Positions 18,582 through 30,305 of a stretch of DNA of 45,393 nt are shown piece by piece. The stretch is from Streptomyces sp. WAC06614 (GTDB lineage: Bacteria > Actinomycetota > Actinomycetes > Streptomycetales > Streptomycetaceae), in NCBI RefSeq assembly GCF_003949795.1, contig NZ_RPRY01000019.1, forward strand, positions 1 through 45,393, read 5' to 3'. Each line of letters starts with the position of its first letter. Position 1 is the stretch's first letter. The notes beneath the pieces were generated by a model. The model had not been told where the DNA came from, searched no databases, and was given only the letters and a program-made list of their open reading frames with translations. The position numbers were made by a program, and so were the translations under genes.

Positions 18582-20522
18582 TCACACCCCCCTCATCAGG
18601 AGGGTCGCGGCGATCAGGACCGCCGTGCCCCCGAACATCGACACCGCGTAGCTGCGGGCGTAGCCGTTCTGCAGCCTGCGCAGCCGGCCCGACAGTCCGC
18701 CGACCGAGGCGGCCGTGCCGTTGACCACTCCGTCGACCAGGCTGTGGTCGACGTACACGAGCGAGCGGGTCAGGTGCTCGCCGCCGCGCACCAGCACCAC
18801 GTGGTTGAAGTCGTCCTGGAGCAGGTCGCGGCGGGCGGCCCGGGTGAGGACGCTGCCGCGCGGGGCGACGACCGGGACCGGCTTGCGGCCGTACATGGCG
18901 TACGCGATCGCCACGCCGACGACCAGGGCCACGACGGTGGCGCCGGTGATGGCCGCCGCGCCGATCGGCGGGTGGCCGTGCTCGAAGGAGGTGACCGGCT
19001 CCAGCCAGGTCACGAAGGAGTTGTGGAAGCTGAACAGGGCGCCCGCGAAGACCGATCCGAAGGCCAGCACGATCATCGGGATCGTCATGGACTTCGGCGA
19101 CTCGTGCGGGTGGGGCAGCTGCCCGGCGTGGTGCTCGGCGGCCGGTTCGGCGCTCGCCACCGCGTCCGCGTCGGGGGCGGGCTGCCAGCGCTTCTCGCCG
19201 AAGAAGGTCATCAGCATCACGCGGGTCATGTAGAACGCGGTGATCGCCGCGCCCAGCAGGGCGACCCCGCCCAGGATCCAGCCCTCGGTGCCGCCCTTGG
19301 CGAAGGCGGCCTCGATGATCTTGTCCTTGGACCAGAAGCCGGACAGGCCGGGGAAGCCGATGATGGCCAGGTAGCCCAGGCCGAAGGTCACGAAGGTGAC
19401 CGGCATGTACTTCCGCAGGCCGCCGTACTTGCGCATGTCCACCTCGTCGTTCATGCCGTGCATGACCGACCCGGCGCCGAGGAAGAGCCCGGCCTTGAAG
19501 AAGCCGTGCGTGACCAGGTGCATGATCGCGAAGGCGTAGCCGATCGGGCCGAGGCCGGCGGCCAGCACCATGTAGCCGATCTGCGACATGGTCGAGCCGG
19601 CCAGCGCCTTCTTGATGTCGTCCTTGGCGCAACCGACGACCGCACCGAAGATCAGCGTGACCGCGCCCACGATCGCCACCACGAGCTGGGCGTCCGGCGA
19701 GGCGTTGAAGACCGCTCCGGAGCGGACGATCAGGTAGACGCCGGCGGTGACCATGGTGGCCGCGTGGATCAGGGCCGAGACCGGGGTCGGGCCCTCCATC
19801 GCGTCCCCGAGCCAGGACTGCAGCGGGACCTGCGCCGACTTGCCGCACGCGGCGAGCAGCAGCATCAGGCCGATCGCCGTCAGCGTGCCCTCGGAGGTCC
19901 TGCCGACGCTCGCCAGCACCGGCCCGAAGGTGAAGGTGCCGAACGTGGTGAACATCAGCATGATCGCGATCGACAGGCCCACGTCGCCGACCCGGTTGAC
20001 CAGGAAGGCCTTCTTGGCGGCGGTGGCCGCGCTGGGCTTGTGCTGCCAGAAGCCGATGAGCAGGTACGAGGCCAGGCCCACGCCCTCCCAGCCGACGTAC
20101 AGCAGCAGGTAGTTGTCGGCGAGGACCAGCAGCAGCATGGCCGCGAGGAACAGGTTCAGGTAGCCGAAGAAGCGGCGCCGGCGCTCGTCGTGCTCCATGT
20201 ACCCGATCGAGTACACGTGGATGAGCGTGCCCACCCCGGTGATCAGCAGCACGAAGGTCATCGAGAGCTGGTCGAGCTGGAAGGCGACGTCCGCCCGGAA
20301 GCCCTCGACCGGGATCCAGGTCCACAGCTTCTGGTACAGGGCCCGGTCGTCGGCGCTCCTGCCGAGCATGTCCGCGAAGAGGACCACGCCGATGCCGAAC
20401 GAGACGGCGGCGAGCAGGGTGCCGAGCCAGTGGCCGGTCTTGTCGAGGCGGCGGCCGCCGCAGAGCAGCACCGCCGCTCCGAGCAGGGGCGCCGCGACGA
20501 GCAGCGCAATCAGATTCTCCAC
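18582..20522 (-). CDS. nuoL: NADH-quinone oxidoreductase subunit L
   Basis: The distal antiporter-like pump of complex I, 646 aa, with the long lateral helix and C-terminal transmembrane anchor expected from its length. E146 in [19 protein letters not shown] is the conserved transmembrane Glu; the conserved Lys residues are in [19 protein letters not shown] and [20 protein letters not shown] His-containing loop ([16 protein letters not shown]) precedes the lateral helix. The start is GTG 20522, 13 nt after the nuoK stop, one of the larger gaps inside the operon. Confidence 0.97.
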   Translation of the reverse strand: MENLIALLVAAPLLGAAVLLCGGRRLDKTGHWLGTLLAAVSFGIGVVLFADMLGRSADDRALYQKLWTWIPVEGFRADVAFQLDQLSMTFVLLITGVGTLIHVYSIGYMEHDERRRRFFGYLNLFLAAMLLLVLADNYLLLYVGWEGVGLASYLLIGFWQHKPSAATAAKKAFLVNRVGDVGLSIAIMLMFTTFGTFTFGPVLASVGRTSEGTLTAIGLMLLLAACGKSAQVPLQSWLGDAMEGPTPVSALIHAATMVTAGVYLIVRSGAVFNASPDAQLVVAIVGAVTLIFGAVVGCAKDDIKKALAGSTMSQIGYMVLAAGLGPIGYAFAIMHLVTHGFFKAGLFLGAGSVMHGMNDEVDMRKYGGLRKYMPVTFVTFGLGYLAIIGFPGLSGFWSKDKIIEAAFAKGGTEGWILGGVALLGAAITAFYMTRVMLMTFFGEKRWQPAPDADAVASAEPAAEHHAGQLPHPHESPKSMTIPMIVLAFGSVFAGALFSFHNSFVTWLEPVTSFEHGHPPIGAAAITGATVVALVVGVAIAYAMYGRKPVPVVAPRGSVLTRAARRDLLQDDFNHVVLVRGGEHLTRSLVYVDHSLVDGVVNGTAASVGGLSGRLRRLQNGYARSYAVSMFGGTAVLIAATLLMRGV

Positions 20523-20535
20523 TGTCAGGGACCCC

Positions 20536-20835
20536 TTACAGCTTCATCAGGCTGGCGTCGTCGACCGAGGCCGAGTGGCGGGTACGGAACAGCGACACGA
20601 TGATCGCCAGGCCCACCACGACCTCCGCGGCGGCGACGACCATCGTGAAGAAGGCGATGACCTGCCCGTCGAGGTTGCCGTGCATCCGGGAGAAGGTGAC
20701 GAACGCGAGGTTGCAGGCGTTGAGCATCAGCTCGATGCACATGAACAGCACGATCGCGTTCCGCCGGATCAGCACGCCGGCCGCGCCGATGGTGAACAGC
20801 AGCGCCGCGAGGTACAGGTAGTTGACCGGATTCAC
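20536..20835 (-). CDS. nuoK: NADH-quinone oxidoreductase subunit K
   Basis: A small membrane subunit (99 aa, three helices) of complex I, related to MrpC. The conserved membrane glutamates are in [15 protein letters not shown] and [15 protein letters not shown]. The start is GTG 20835, overlapping the nuoJ stop by 4 nt (GTGA). It is full length and typical. Confidence 0.97.
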   Translation of the reverse strand: MNPVNYLYLAALLFTIGAAGVLIRRNAIVLFMCIELMLNACNLAFVTFSRMHGNLDGQVIAFFTMVVAAAEVVVGLAIIVSLFRTRHSASVDDASLMKL

Positions 20836-21659
20836 TTCGAGGCCTCCTCACGGGAGTTGTCCCGGCCCAGGCGCTCGGCCGCACGCTGCTCCAGGGCCTT
20901 GAGGTCCTCCAGCGCCTGCCCCGACACGTCGCGGACCTGGCCGCGCTCGCGCAGGGTCCGGCTGACGCTGAGGTCGGCCGGGGTGCCGTCGGGCAGCAGG
21001 GCGGGGACGTCCACGGCGTTGTGCCGGGCGTAGACGCCGGGGGCGGGCAGCGGCGGGAGCTGGACGCCCTCGCGCACGCGCCGCTCGGACAGCTCCCGCT
21101 GGGTGGCGGCCCGTTCGGTGCGCTCGCGGTGGGTGAGCACCATCGCACCGACGGCCGCGGTGATCAGCAGGGCGCCGGTGATCTCGAAGGCGAAGACGTA
21201 CTTGGTGAAGATCAGCTCCGCCAGACCCTCCACCTGGCCGGCGGAGTTGACCTTGCCGAGCCCGTTGGAGTGGTTCAGCTGGGCGTGCCGGATACCGGCG
21301 ACCAGCAGGATGCCGAAGCCGAGCCCGCACAGCAGGGCCAGCCAGCGCTGGCCCTTGAGGGTCTCCTTCAGCGAGTCGGCGGCGGTGACACCGACCAGCA
21401 TGACCACGAACAGGAAGAGCATCATGATGGCGCCGGTGTAGACGACCACCTGGACCACGCCCAGGAAGTACGCCCCGTTGGCGAGGTAGAAGACCGCCAG
21501 GATGATCATCGTCCCGGCCAGGCACAGGGCGCTGTGCACCGCCTTCTTCATCAGGATCGTGCACAGCGCGCCGATCACGGCCACGGTGCCCAGGATCCAG
21601 AACTGCACGGCCTCACCGGTGGAGGCCGCCGCGGCGAGCGGTGCGGCCAGCGGGCTCAC
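20832..21659 (-). CDS. nuoJ: NADH-quinone oxidoreductase subunit J
   Basis: A membrane subunit of complex I, 275 aa. Five hydrophobic helices occupy the first about 185 residues, including [20 protein letters not shown] with the conserved Tyr and Gly of the pi-bulge helix, and [13 protein letters not shown]. From about residue 190 a hydrophilic tail (about 85 aa, [15 protein letters not shown] to the end) extends into the cytoplasm. This long tail is usual in streptomycetes but absent from E. coli NuoJ. The start is GTG 21659 with a GTGA overlap onto nuoI. Confidence 0.96.
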   Translation of the reverse strand: MSPLAAPLAAAASTGEAVQFWILGTVAVIGALCTILMKKAVHSALCLAGTMIILAVFYLANGAYFLGVVQVVVYTGAIMMLFLFVVMLVGVTAADSLKETLKGQRWLALLCGLGFGILLVAGIRHAQLNHSNGLGKVNSAGQVEGLAELIFTKYVFAFEITGALLITAAVGAMVLTHRERTERAATQRELSERRVREGVQLPPLPAPGVYARHNAVDVPALLPDGTPADLSVSRTLRERGQVRDVSGQALEDLKALEQRAAERLGRDNSREEASK

Positions 21660-22240
21660 GCCTCCACCTCCTCTCCGGAGGGCTGCTCGCCCTTGGAGAC
21701 GGCCACCTGCCGCTCGGTGCCGGGCGCGGCGCCCGTCACCTGGCCGCGGTAGTAGTCCTGCTCGTCCGTGCCGGGGAACATCGCGTGCGGGGCCTCGACC
21801 ATGCCCTCGGTCAGTCCGGCCAGCAGCTGCTCCTTGGTGTAGATGAGCGAGGCGCGGCTGGAGTCGGCCAGTTCGAACTCGTTGGTCATGGTCAGCGCCC
21901 GGGTCGGGCACGCCTCGACGCACAGCCCGCACAGGATGCAGCGGGCGTAGTTGATCTGGTAGACGCGGCCGTAGCGCTCGCCCGGGGAGTAGCGCTCCTC
22001 CTCCGTGTTGTCCGCGCCCTCCACGTAGATCGCGTCGGCGGGACAGGCCCAGGCGCACAGCTCGCACCCGATGCACTTCTCCAGCCCGTCCGGATGCCGG
22101 TTGAGCTGGTGGCGTCCGTGGAAACGCGGCGCCGTGGTCTTCTTCTGCTCCGGGTACTGCTCCGTGAGCCGCTTCTTGAACATGGCCTTGAAGGTCACGC
22201 CGAAGCCGGCCACGGGGTTCTGCCACTGTTCGTCAGACAC
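21656..22240 (-). CDS. nuoI: NADH-quinone oxidoreductase subunit I (two [4Fe-4S] clusters)
   Basis: A peripheral-arm subunit of 194 aa carrying clusters N6a and N6b, which pass electrons towards NuoB. Both ferredoxin motifs are complete: [12 protein letters not shown] and [12 protein letters not shown]. An amphipathic N-terminus ([16 protein letters not shown]) anchors it to the membrane part. The C-terminal about 50 residues ([13 protein letters not shown] onward) are an acidic extension. The start is GTG 22240, 3 nt after the nuoH stop. Confidence 0.97.
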   Translation of the reverse strand: MSDEQWQNPVAGFGVTFKAMFKKRLTEQYPEQKKTTAPRFHGRHQLNRHPDGLEKCIGCELCAWACPADAIYVEGADNTEEERYSPGERYGRVYQINYARCILCGLCVEACPTRALTMTNEFELADSSRASLIYTKEQLLAGLTEGMVEAPHAMFPGTDEQDYYRGQVTGAAPGTERQVAVSKGEQPSGEEVEA

Positions 22241-22243
22241 CTC

Positions 22244-23620
22244 TCAGCCCTCCTCTCGGTCGCTGTCGGCGTTCGCCCCGCCGCTGGCGATCAGTTCCCG
22301 GTCCGTACGCGGCCGGCGGCGCGGTACGGGTGCGGCCTGCTGGCCGGGCTTCGGCGGGACCGGGAAGCCGCCCTCCATCGGGTCGAAGACCTCGCCCTGC
22401 GGCTGCGCGCCGGACTGCCGGGCGGCCCCGGCCTTCTCCTTGCGGTCGCGGAACAGGTCCACGACGAGGGAGAGGAGCAGCACGGCCACCACGCCTCCGC
22501 CCACGTACAGCACGATGTCGCCGAACTCGTAGCGCTCGTTGCGCAGCGCCCGGACGGTGGCGACCAGCATCAGCCAGACCACGGAGACCGGGATGAGCAC
22601 CTTCCAGCCGAGCTTCATCAGCTGGTCGTAGCGCACGCGCGGCAGCGTGCCGCGCAGCCAGATGAAGAAGAACAGCAGCAGCTGCACCTTGATCACGAAC
22701 CAGAGCAGCGGCCACCAGCCGTGGTTGGCGCCCTCCCAGTACGTGGAGATCGGCGCCGGGGCCCGCCAGCCGCCCAGGAACAGGGTGGTGGCGACGGCCG
22801 AGACGGTGACCATGTTGACGTACTCGGCGAGCATGAACATCGCGAACTTGATCGACGAGTACTCGGTGTTGAAGCCGCCGACCAGGTCGCCCTCGGACTC
22901 CGGCATGTCGAACGGCGCCCGGTTGGTCTCGCCGACCATCGTGACGATGTAGATGAGGAACGACACCGGCAGCAGCACGATGTACCAGCGGTCCGCCTGC
23001 GCCTCGACGATGGCCGAGGTGGACATCGAGCCGGAGTAGAGGAAGACCGAGGCGAAGGCCGCGCCCATGGCGATCTCGTAGGAGATCATCTGCGCGCACG
23101 AGCGCAGACCGCCGAGCAGCGGGTACGTCGACCCGGACGACCAGCCGGCGAGCACGATGCCGTAGATGCCGACCGAGGCGACCGCCAGGATGTAGAGGAC
23201 GGCGATCGGCAGGTCGGTCAGCTGCATCGTGGTGCGCTGGCCGAAGATGGAGATCTCGTTGCCGGGCGGGCCGAACGGGATGACCGCGATCGCCATGAAG
23301 GCCGGGATCGCCGCGACGATCGGGGCCAGCACGTAGACGACCTTGTCGGCCCGCTTGACGACCACGTCCTCCTTGAGCATCAGCTTCACGCCGTCGGCGA
23401 GCGACTGGAGCATGCCCCAGGGTCCGTGCCGGTTGGGCCCGATGCGCAGCTGCATCCAGGCCACCACCTTGCGCTCCCACACGATGGACACCAGCACGGT
23501 GACCATCAGGAAGGCGAAGCAGAACGCGGCCTTCAGGACGACGAGCCACCAGACGTCCCGGCCGAACAGGGAAAGGTCCTCGGCCGCGAGCGGTACGAAG
23601 TGACCGGGTACGGGGTTCAC
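22244..23620 (-). CDS. nuoH: NADH-quinone oxidoreductase subunit H
   Basis: The membrane subunit forming the quinone chamber together with NuoB and NuoD; 458 aa with about eight to nine helices. Conserved features are [19 protein letters not shown] and [12 protein letters not shown] in the first cytoplasmic loop, and the acidic funnel [20 protein letters not shown]. The C-terminal about 60 residues (from [13 protein letters not shown]) are a Pro/Arg/Glu-rich tail absent from E. coli NuoH. The start is GTG 23620, overlapping the nuoG stop by 4 nt. Confidence 0.97.
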   Translation of the reverse strand: MNPVPGHFVPLAAEDLSLFGRDVWWLVVLKAAFCFAFLMVTVLVSIVWERKVVAWMQLRIGPNRHGPWGMLQSLADGVKLMLKEDVVVKRADKVVYVLAPIVAAIPAFMAIAVIPFGPPGNEISIFGQRTTMQLTDLPIAVLYILAVASVGIYGIVLAGWSSGSTYPLLGGLRSCAQMISYEIAMGAAFASVFLYSGSMSTSAIVEAQADRWYIVLLPVSFLIYIVTMVGETNRAPFDMPESEGDLVGGFNTEYSSIKFAMFMLAEYVNMVTVSAVATTLFLGGWRAPAPISTYWEGANHGWWPLLWFVIKVQLLLFFFIWLRGTLPRVRYDQLMKLGWKVLIPVSVVWLMLVATVRALRNERYEFGDIVLYVGGGVVAVLLLSLVVDLFRDRKEKAGAARQSGAQPQGEVFDPMEGGFPVPPKPGQQAAPVPRRRPRTDRELIASGGANADSDREEG

Positions 23621-26127
23621 GCCTCCACCTCCGCTGTGGCGTCGCTGCTGCCGGCGGGCGGGACCGCCGGACCGATGCGGACCAGCTCGCCCGGGCGGGC
23701 GCCGGTGTCCGCGGTGACCCCGCCGCCGGTGGAGTTCATCGGGAGCCAGACCACCCGGTCCGGCATGGCCGTCACCCGCAGCGGGAAGGTGACCGTGCCG
23801 GCCGGGCCGGTGACGGCCAGGACGTCGCCGTCCTTGACCCCCGACTCCTCGGCGGTGGCCGCCGACAGCCGGGCCGGGGCCTCGTGCCGGGTGGCCGCCA
23901 GCGCCTCGTCGCCCTCCTGGAGCCGGCCCAGGTCGAGCAGCATCCGGTGGCCCGCGAGGACCGCCTCGCCGCGGCCCGGCCGGGGCACGGGCCGGGCGTC
24001 CGCACGGTGCTCCGAGGCCCGTTCACCGGTCCACGGTCCGAGCGCGTCCAGCTCACGGCGTACGGCGTGCACGTCGGGCAGGCCCAGGCGCCGGTCCGCG
24101 GCGTCGGCGAGCCGGTCCAGGACCCGGACGTCCGGCGGGGCCAGCGGGCGGGTCATCTGGTCGGGCTTGAGGGCGGCCTCGAACATCCGCACCCGGCCTT
24201 CCCAGTTGATGAAGGTGCCCGGCTTCTCGGCGACCGCGGCCACCGGCAGCACCACGTCCGCGTGCGCGGTGACCTCGCTCGGGCGCAGCTCCAGCGAGAC
24301 CACGAAGGCCTCGGCCAGTGCCTGCCGGGCCCGGGCCGGGTCGGGCAGGTCGGCGATCTCCACGCCGCCGACGAGCAGCGCGCCCAGTTCGCCGCCGGCC
24401 GCCGCCTCGACGATCTGGCCGGTGTCGCGCCCGTAGCGGTGCGGCAGTTCGGACAGGCCCCAGGCGCGGGCCACCTCCTCGCGGGCCCGCGGGTCGGTGG
24501 CCGGGCGGCCGTGCGGCAGCAGCGAGGGCAGCGCCCCCGCCTCGACCGCGGCCCGCTCACCGGCCCGGCGCGGGATCCACACCAGCCGGGCCCCGGTCGC
24601 GGTGGCCGCGCGGACGGCGGCGGTCAGCGCGCCGGGCACCCCGGCGAGCCGCTCGCCGACCACGAGGACCGCGCCCGGCCGGCGCAGCGCCTCGGCGGCC
24701 GCCTCGCCGCCCTGCTCCAGCCCGGTCCGGGAGGCCAGGGCGTCGAGCCACTCCGGTTCGGTGCCGGGGGCCGCGGCCAGCAGCGTGCCGCCGGCCTTCT
24801 CCAGCCCGCGGGTCGCGAACGGCGCCAGCGCGAAGGTCTGCTGGCGGTGCTTGCGGTGGGCCTTGCGCAGCCGCAGGAAGACCCCGGGGGCCTCCTCCTC
24901 GGCCTCGATACCGGCCAGGAGCACGGCCGGGGCCGCCTCCAGCGCGGCGTACGTGACCCCGGCCCCGCCGAGGTCGACCCCGCGGCCGGCCACGGCGGAG
25001 GCGAGGAAGTCGGCCTCCTCGGAGCTGTGCACCCGGGCCCGGAAGTCGATGTCGTTGGTGTCGAGCACGACCCGGGCGAACTTGGCGTAGGCGTACGCGT
25101 CCTCGACGGTGAGGCGGCCGCCGGTCAGGACGCCCGCCCGGCCGCGCGCGGCCGTCAGGCCCCGGGCGGCCGCCTCCAGCGCCTCCGGCCAGCTCGCCTC
25201 CTCCAGCACGCCCGCGGCGTTACGGACCAGCGGCTTGGTCAGCCGGTCCGGGCGCTGGGCGTAGCGGAAGGCGAAGCGGCCCTTGTCGCAGATCCACTCC
25301 TCGTTGACCTCCGGGTCCTCCGCGGCGAGCCGGCGCAGCACCTTGCCGCGGCGGTGGTCGGTGCGGGTGGCGCAGCCGCCGGCGCAGTGCTCGCACACGC
25401 CGGGCGAGGAGACCAGGTCGAAGGGGCGGGAGCGGAACCGGTACGCCGCCGAGGTCAGCGCGCCCACCGGGCAGATCTGGATGGTGTTGCCGGAGAAGTA
25501 CGACTCGAACGGGTCGCCCTCACCGGTGCCCACCTGCTGCAGGGCGCCGCGCTCCAGCAGCTCGATCATCGGGTCGCCGGCGACCTGGTGGGAGAAGCGG
25601 GTGCAGCGCGCGCACAGCACGCACCGCTCGCGGTCCAGCAGCACCTGCGCGGAGATCGGGACCGGCTTCTCGTAGGTCCGCTTGCGGCCCTCGAACCGGG
25701 ACTCGGCGTTGCCGTGCGACATGGCCTGGTTCTGCAGCGGGCACTCGCCGCCCTTGTCGCAGACCGGGCAGTCCAGCGGGTGGTTGATGAGCAGCAGCTC
25801 CATCACCCCGCGCTGCGCCTTGTCGGCGACCTCCGAGGTGAGCTGGGTCTTGACCACCATGCCGTCGGTGCAGGTGATGGTGCAGGAGGCCATCGGCTTG
25901 CGCTGGCCCTCCACCTCCACGATGCACTGCCGGCAGGCGCCGGCCGGGTCGAGCAGGGGGTGGTCGCAGAACCGGGGGATCTCCACGCCGATCTGCTCGG
26001 CGGCCCGGATGACCAGCGTGCCCTTGGGCACCGAGAGCTGGACGCCGTCGATGGTGAGCGAGACCAGCTCCTCGGGCGGGACCTGGGCCTCGCCGCCCCC
26101 GGAGGGCGCATCAGTGGCGACGGTCAT
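23617..26127 (-). CDS. nuoG: NADH-quinone oxidoreductase subunit G
   Basis: The largest peripheral-arm subunit, 836 aa. The N-terminal [2Fe-2S] domain has the Cys set in [21 protein letters not shown]; a further ligand set follows with [17 protein letters not shown] (His-Cys3 cluster) and [12 protein letters not shown] plus ICPVGAL for the [4Fe-4S] cluster. It also keeps the extra N7 motif CxxCxxxC-x27-C (CEHCAGGC, then C in WICDKGRF), known from E. coli and Thermus. The rest is a molybdopterin-oxidoreductase-like domain without a cofactor. The start is ATG 26127, overlapping nuoF as ATGA. The C-terminal half is Ala/Arg-rich and less conserved, as usual. Confidence 0.97.
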   Translation of the reverse strand: MTVATDAPSGGGEAQVPPEELVSLTIDGVQLSVPKGTLVIRAAEQIGVEIPRFCDHPLLDPAGACRQCIVEVEGQRKPMASCTITCTDGMVVKTQLTSEVADKAQRGVMELLLINHPLDCPVCDKGGECPLQNQAMSHGNAESRFEGRKRTYEKPVPISAQVLLDRERCVLCARCTRFSHQVAGDPMIELLERGALQQVGTGEGDPFESYFSGNTIQICPVGALTSAAYRFRSRPFDLVSSPGVCEHCAGGCATRTDHRRGKVLRRLAAEDPEVNEEWICDKGRFAFRYAQRPDRLTKPLVRNAAGVLEEASWPEALEAAARGLTAARGRAGVLTGGRLTVEDAYAYAKFARVVLDTNDIDFRARVHSSEEADFLASAVAGRGVDLGGAGVTYAALEAAPAVLLAGIEAEEEAPGVFLRLRKAHRKHRQQTFALAPFATRGLEKAGGTLLAAAPGTEPEWLDALASRTGLEQGGEAAAEALRRPGAVLVVGERLAGVPGALTAAVRAATATGARLVWIPRRAGERAAVEAGALPSLLPHGRPATDPRAREEVARAWGLSELPHRYGRDTGQIVEAAAGGELGALLVGGVEIADLPDPARARQALAEAFVVSLELRPSEVTAHADVVLPVAAVAEKPGTFINWEGRVRMFEAALKPDQMTRPLAPPDVRVLDRLADAADRRLGLPDVHAVRRELDALGPWTGERASEHRADARPVPRPGRGEAVLAGHRMLLDLGRLQEGDEALAATRHEAPARLSAATAEESGVKDGDVLAVTGPAGTVTFPLRVTAMPDRVVWLPMNSTGGGVTADTGARPGELVRIGPAVPPAGSSDATAEVEA

Positions 26128-27500
26128 GCGTTCACCTCCGTGTCGGCCCAGAGGGTCGACTTCCTGGGGTCGAAGGGGCAGCCCTTGCCCGTGATGTGCT
26201 GCTCGTACTCCTCGCGGAAGTACTTCAGCGAGGAGAAGATGGGGCTGGCCGCGCCGTCGCCGAGGGCGCAGAAGGACTTGCCGTTGATGTTGTCGGCGAT
26301 GTCGGCCAGCTTGTCGAGGTCGGTCATGACGCCCTTGCCGGCCTCGATGTCGCGCAGCAACTGCACCAGCCAGTACGTTCCTTCGCGGCAGGGGGTGCAC
26401 TTGCCGCAGGACTCGTGGGCGTAGAACTCGGTCCACCGGGTGACGGCCCGCACCACGCAGGTGGTCTCGTCGAAGCACTGCAGGGCCTTGGTGCCGAGCA
26501 TCGAGCCGGCCGCGCCCACGCCCTCGTAGTCCAGCGGGACGTCGAGGTGCTCGTCGGTGAACATCGGGGTGGAGGAGCCGCCGGGGGTCCAGAACTTCAG
26601 CCGGTGCCCGGGCCGCATCCCGCCGCTCATGTCGAGGAGCTGGCGCAGCGTGATGCCGAGCGGGGCCTCGTACTGGCCGGGGCCGGCGACGTGGCCGGAC
26701 AGGGAGTAGAGGGTGAAGCCGGGGGACTTCTCGGTCCCCATCGACTTGAACCACTCCTTGCCCCGGTTCAGGATCGCGGGAACCGACGCGATGGACTCCA
26801 CGTTGTTCACCACGGTGGGACAGGCGTAGAGGCCTTCCACCGCGGGGAAGGGAGGACGCAGCCGGGGCTGTCCGCGCCGGCCTTCGAGGGAGTCCAGCAG
26901 GGCGGTCTCCTCGCCGCAGATGTACGCGCCCGCGCCCGCGTGCACGGTGAGGTCGAGGTCCAGGCCGCTGCCGAGCACGTCCTTGCCGAGGAAGCCGGCC
27001 TCGTACGCCTCGCGCACGGCCTCGTGCAGGCGGCGCAGCACGGGGACGACCTCGCCGCGCAGGTAGATGAAGGCGTGCTGGGAGCGGATCGCGTAGCAGG
27101 CGATCACGATGCCCTCGATGAGCGAGTGCGGGTTGGCGAACATCAGCGGGATGTCCTTGCAGGTGCCCGGCTCGGACTCGTCCGCGTTGACCACGAGGTA
27201 GTGCGGCTTGTTGTCGCCCTGCGGGATGAACTGCCACTTCATGCCCGTGGGGAAGCCGGCGCCGCCGCGGCCGCGCAGCCCGGAGTCCTTGACGTAGGCG
27301 ATGACCTCGTCCGGGGTCATCGCCAGGGCCTTGCGCAGGCCCTCGTAGCCCTCGTGGCGCCGGTAGGTCTCCAGCGTCCACGACCGCGGGTCGTCCCAGA
27401 ACGCCGACAGGACGGGCGCGAGGAGCTTGTCCGGGCTCGTCCCTCCCCCGGCCGCCGGCTGGGAGGTACCCCCATGACTTTCCCTGGAATCCACGGTCAT
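26124..27500 (-). CDS. nuoF: NADH-quinone oxidoreductase subunit F (NADH/FMN-binding)
   Basis: The subunit of 458 aa that oxidises NADH through FMN and carries cluster N3. The FMN/NADH fold shows [28 protein letters not shown] and [19 protein letters not shown]. The [4Fe-4S] motif is [12 protein letters not shown], with the fourth Cys in [12 protein letters not shown] 27500 is favoured because GGAGG lies 6 nt before it and it overlaps the nuoE stop by one base; GTG 27503 would give a 4-nt overlap and one more residue. The first 30 residues are a variable Gly/Ser-rich extension. Confidence 0.97.
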   Translation of the reverse strand: MTVDSRESHGGTSQPAAGGGTSPDKLLAPVLSAFWDDPRSWTLETYRRHEGYEGLRKALAMTPDEVIAYVKDSGLRGRGGAGFPTGMKWQFIPQGDNKPHYLVVNADESEPGTCKDIPLMFANPHSLIEGIVIACYAIRSQHAFIYLRGEVVPVLRRLHEAVREAYEAGFLGKDVLGSGLDLDLTVHAGAGAYICGEETALLDSLEGRRGQPRLRPPFPAVEGLYACPTVVNNVESIASVPAILNRGKEWFKSMGTEKSPGFTLYSLSGHVAGPGQYEAPLGITLRQLLDMSGGMRPGHRLKFWTPGGSSTPMFTDEHLDVPLDYEGVGAAGSMLGTKALQCFDETTCVVRAVTRWTEFYAHESCGKCTPCREGTYWLVQLLRDIEAGKGVMTDLDKLADIADNINGKSFCALGDGAASPIFSSLKYFREEYEQHITGKGCPFDPRKSTLWADTEVNA

Positions 27501-28246
27501 CACTCCCCTCCTTCGGCGCTGCTCTCACCGCGCGGGTGCACGATCGACGGGTGCGGGTTCTCCCCGCGCGCGATGCGCAGGCCCACCAGGGAGGCCGGGC
27601 CGGCGCCGCCGCTCGCCTCGACCGCGCCGGGGCGCTCGTCGGGGAAGCCGGCCAGGATCCGGGCGGTCTCCTTGTACGTGCACAGGGGGGCGCCGCGGGT
27701 CGGGGAGACGGGGCGGCCGGCCCGCAGGTCGTCCACGAGGGCCTTGGCGGACTGGGGGGTCTGGTTGTCGAAGAACTCCCAGTTGACCATCACCACGGGG
27801 GCGAAGTCGCAGGCCGCGTTGCACTCGATGTGCTCCAGCGTGACCTTGCCGTCGGCGGTGGTCTCGTTGTTGCCGACGCCGAGGTGTTCCTTGAGCTCCT
27901 CGAAGATGGCGTCGCCGCCCATGACCGCGCACAGGGTGTTGGTGCACACGCCGACCTGGTAGTCGCCCGAGGGCTTGCGGCGGTACATGGTGTAGAAGGT
28001 GGCGACCGCGGTGACCTCGGCGGTGGTCAGTCCCAGCACCTCGGCGCAGAACCGCATGCCGGTGCGCGTGACGTGGCCCTCCTCCGACTGCACCAGGTGC
28101 AGCAGCGGCAGCAGGGCGGACCGGCTGTCGGGGTAGCGGGCGACGACCTCCGCGGCGTCCGCCTCCAGCCGGGCGCGGACGTCCGCCGGGTAGTCCGGGG
28201 CCGGGAGTTGCGGCATGCCCAGACGCGTGGGGCCGATCTCTGTCAT
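27500..28246 (-). CDS. nuoE: NADH-quinone oxidoreductase subunit E
   Basis: The 24-kDa-type subunit carrying cluster N1a, a [2Fe-2S] centre. The ligands are in [11 protein letters not shown] and CNAACDFAP. The thioredoxin-like domain occupies about residues 75-170, preceded by the usual helical bundle ([20 protein letters not shown]). At 248 aa the protein is longer than E. coli NuoE (166 aa). The extra part is mostly a C-terminal extension (from about residue 180, [20 protein letters not shown] onward) typical of actinobacteria, whose function is unknown. The start is ATG 28246, overlapping the nuoD stop as ATGA. Confidence 0.96.
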   Translation of the reverse strand: MTEIGPTRLGMPQLPAPDYPADVRARLEADAAEVVARYPDSRSALLPLLHLVQSEEGHVTRTGMRFCAEVLGLTTAEVTAVATFYTMYRRKPSGDYQVGVCTNTLCAVMGGDAIFEELKEHLGVGNNETTADGKVTLEHIECNAACDFAPVVMVNWEFFDNQTPQSAKALVDDLRAGRPVSPTRGAPLCTYKETARILAGFPDERPGAVEASGGAGPASLVGLRIARGENPHPSIVHPRGESSAEGGE

Positions 28247-29589
28247 CGGTCGACGCCTCCCATCACGGGGTCGATGGAGGCGACGGCGACGATGACGTCG
28301 GCCACCTGGCCGCCCTCGCACATCGCGGCCATGGCCTGCAGGTTGGTGAAGGACGGGTCGCGGAAGTGGACCCGGTAGGGACGGGTGCCGCCGTCGGAGA
28401 CGACGTGGACGCCGAGCTCGCCCTTGGGGGACTCGACGGCCGCGTACGCCTGGCCGGCCGGCACCCGGAAGCCCTCGGTCACCAGCTTGAAGTGGTGGAT
28501 GAGGGCCTCCATGGAGGTGCCCATGATGTTCCTGATGTGGTCGAGGGAGTTGCCGAGCCCGTCCGGGCCCATGGCCAGCTGCGCCGGCCAGGCGATCTTC
28601 TTGTCGGCGACCATGACCGGTCCGGGCTCCAGCCGCTCCAGGCACTGCTCGACGATCCGCAGGGACTGGCGCATCTCCTCCAGGCGGATCAGGAACCGCC
28701 CGTAGGAGTCGCAGGTCTCGGTGGTCGGCACGTCGAACTCGTAGGTCTCGTAGCCGCAGTACGGGTCGGACTTGCGCAGGTCGTGCGGGAGTCCGGCGGA
28801 GCGCAGGATCGGGCCGGTGGCGCCGAGGGCCATGCAGCCGGTGAGGTCGAGGTAGCCGACGTCCTGCATGCGGGCCTTGAAGATGGGGTTGCCGGTGGCG
28901 AGCTTGTCGTACTCCGGCAGGTTCTTCTTGAACGTCTTCACGAACTCGCGCAGCCGCTCCATGGCGCCCGGGGGCAGGTCCTGGGCGAGGCCGCCGGGGC
29001 GGATGAACGCGTGGTTCATGCGCAGGCCGGTGATCAGCTCGTAGAGGTCGAGGACCAGTTCGCGGTCCCGGAACCCGTAGATCATGATGGTGGTGGCGCC
29101 CAGCTCCATGCCGCCGGTGGCGATGCACACCAGGTGCGAGGAGATCCGGTTGAGCTCCATCAGCAGCACCCGGATGACCGAGGCCCGGTCGGGGACCTGG
29201 TCGGTGATGCCGAGCAGCTTCTCCACGCCCAGGCAGTACGCCGCCTCGTTGAAGAACGGCGTCAGGTAGTCCATGCGCGTGACGAAGGTGGTGCCCTGCG
29301 TCCAGTTGCGGAATTCGAGGTTCTTCTCGATCCCGGTGTGGAGGTAGCCGATGCCGCAGCGGGCCTCGGTGACCGTCTCGCCGTCGATCTCCAGGATCAG
29401 CCGGAGCACTCCGTGGGTGGAGGGGTGCTGCGGACCCATGTTGACGACGATCCGCTCGTCGTCGGCCTTGGCCGCCGAGCGGACGATCTCGTCCCAGTCC
29501 CCGCCGGTGACCGTGTAGACGGTGCCCTCGGTGGTCTCGCGGGACGCCGCGTGGCCGGCGTCGTGGGCCGTGTGGTTCGACGTGGACAT
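28243..29589 (-). CDS. nuoD: NADH-quinone oxidoreductase subunit D (quinone site)
   Basis: The hydrogenase-like subunit that forms the quinone head-group site, 448 aa. H59 in [14 protein letters not shown] and Y108 in RMDYLTPF correspond to His38 and Tyr87 of Thermus Nqo4; their spacing (49) is identical. Other conserved parts are [24 protein letters not shown] and the C-terminal [11 protein letters not shown]. The first about 45 residues are a variable extension. The start is ATG 29589, overlapping the nuoC stop by one base. NuoC and NuoD are separate proteins here, unlike the fused NuoCD of E. coli. Confidence 0.97.
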   Translation of the reverse strand: MSTSNHTAHDAGHAASRETTEGTVYTVTGGDWDEIVRSAAKADDERIVVNMGPQHPSTHGVLRLILEIDGETVTEARCGIGYLHTGIEKNLEFRNWTQGTTFVTRMDYLTPFFNEAAYCLGVEKLLGITDQVPDRASVIRVLLMELNRISSHLVCIATGGMELGATTIMIYGFRDRELVLDLYELITGLRMNHAFIRPGGLAQDLPPGAMERLREFVKTFKKNLPEYDKLATGNPIFKARMQDVGYLDLTGCMALGATGPILRSAGLPHDLRKSDPYCGYETYEFDVPTTETCDSYGRFLIRLEEMRQSLRIVEQCLERLEPGPVMVADKKIAWPAQLAMGPDGLGNSLDHIRNIMGTSMEALIHHFKLVTEGFRVPAGQAYAAVESPKGELGVHVVSDGGTRPYRVHFRDPSFTNLQAMAAMCEGGQVADVIVAVASIDPVMGGVDR

Positions 29590-30305
29590 CAGCTGTACGA
29601 CCTCCGCTGGTCGGGAGCCGGGATCTGGGCGCCCTTGTACTCGACGGGAATGCCGCCGAGCGGGTAGTCCTTGCGCTGCGGGAAGCCCTGCCAGTCGTCC
29701 GGCATCATGATCCGGGTGAGGGCCGGGTGCCCGTCGAAGATCAGGCCGAAGAAGTCGTACGCCTCCCGCTCGTGCCAGTCGTTGGTCGGGTAGACCTCGA
29801 CCAACGAGGGGACGTGCGGGTCGGTGTCGGGGGCGGTGACCTCCAGCCGGATGAGCCGGCCGTGGGTGAGCGAGCGCAGGTGGTAGACGGCGTGCAGCTC
29901 GCGGCCCTTGTCGTGCGGGAAGTGCACGCCCGAGACGCCGGTGCACAGCTCGAAGCGCAGGGCCGGGTCGTCGCGCAGGGTGCGGGCGACGCGGAGGAGG
30001 TGCTCGCGGGCGATGTGGAAGGTGATCTCGCCGCGGTCGACGACCGTCTTCTCGATCGCGTTCTCCGGGACCAGGCCGTGTTCCTCCAGGGCCCCTTCGA
30101 GCTCGTCGGCGACCTCGTCGAAGTACGAGCCGTACGGGCGGGCGGAGGCGCCGGGCAGGACCACCGGGCGGACCAGGCCGCCGTAGCCGCTGGTGTCGCC
30201 GCCCTCGTTCGCGCCGAACATGCCCTTGCGGACGCCGATGACCTCGCCGGCGGAGCCGCGCGGGGCCGGCAGGTGGCCGTTCTCCGGCTCTTGGGTCTGG
30301 CTCAC
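29589..30305 (-). CDS. nuoC: NADH-quinone oxidoreductase subunit C
   Basis: The 30-kDa-type peripheral subunit, 238 aa. The family signature is at the C-terminus: [20 protein letters not shown] followed by [15 protein letters not shown]. It binds NuoD and NuoB and has no cofactor. The N-terminal about 60 residues ([19 protein letters not shown] onward) are an actinobacterial extension. The start is GTG 30305 with a GTGA overlap onto nuoB. Confidence 0.96.
   Translation of the reverse strand: MSQTQEPENGHLPAPRGSAGEVIGVRKGMFGANEGGDTSGYGGLVRPVVLPGASARPYGSYFDEVADELEGALEEHGLVPENAIEKTVVDRGEITFHIAREHLLRVARTLRDDPALRFELCTGVSGVHFPHDKGRELHAVYHLRSLTHGRLIRLEVTAPDTDPHVPSLVEVYPTNDWHEREAYDFFGLIFDGHPALTRIMMPDDWQGFPQRKDYPLGGIPVEYKGAQIPAPDQRRSYS

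Noticed and set aside
23884-26424. Very long open frame antisense to nuoG/nuoF
   Set aside because: Composition is typical of the reverse strand of high-GC coding DNA, and complex I genes fully explain the region.
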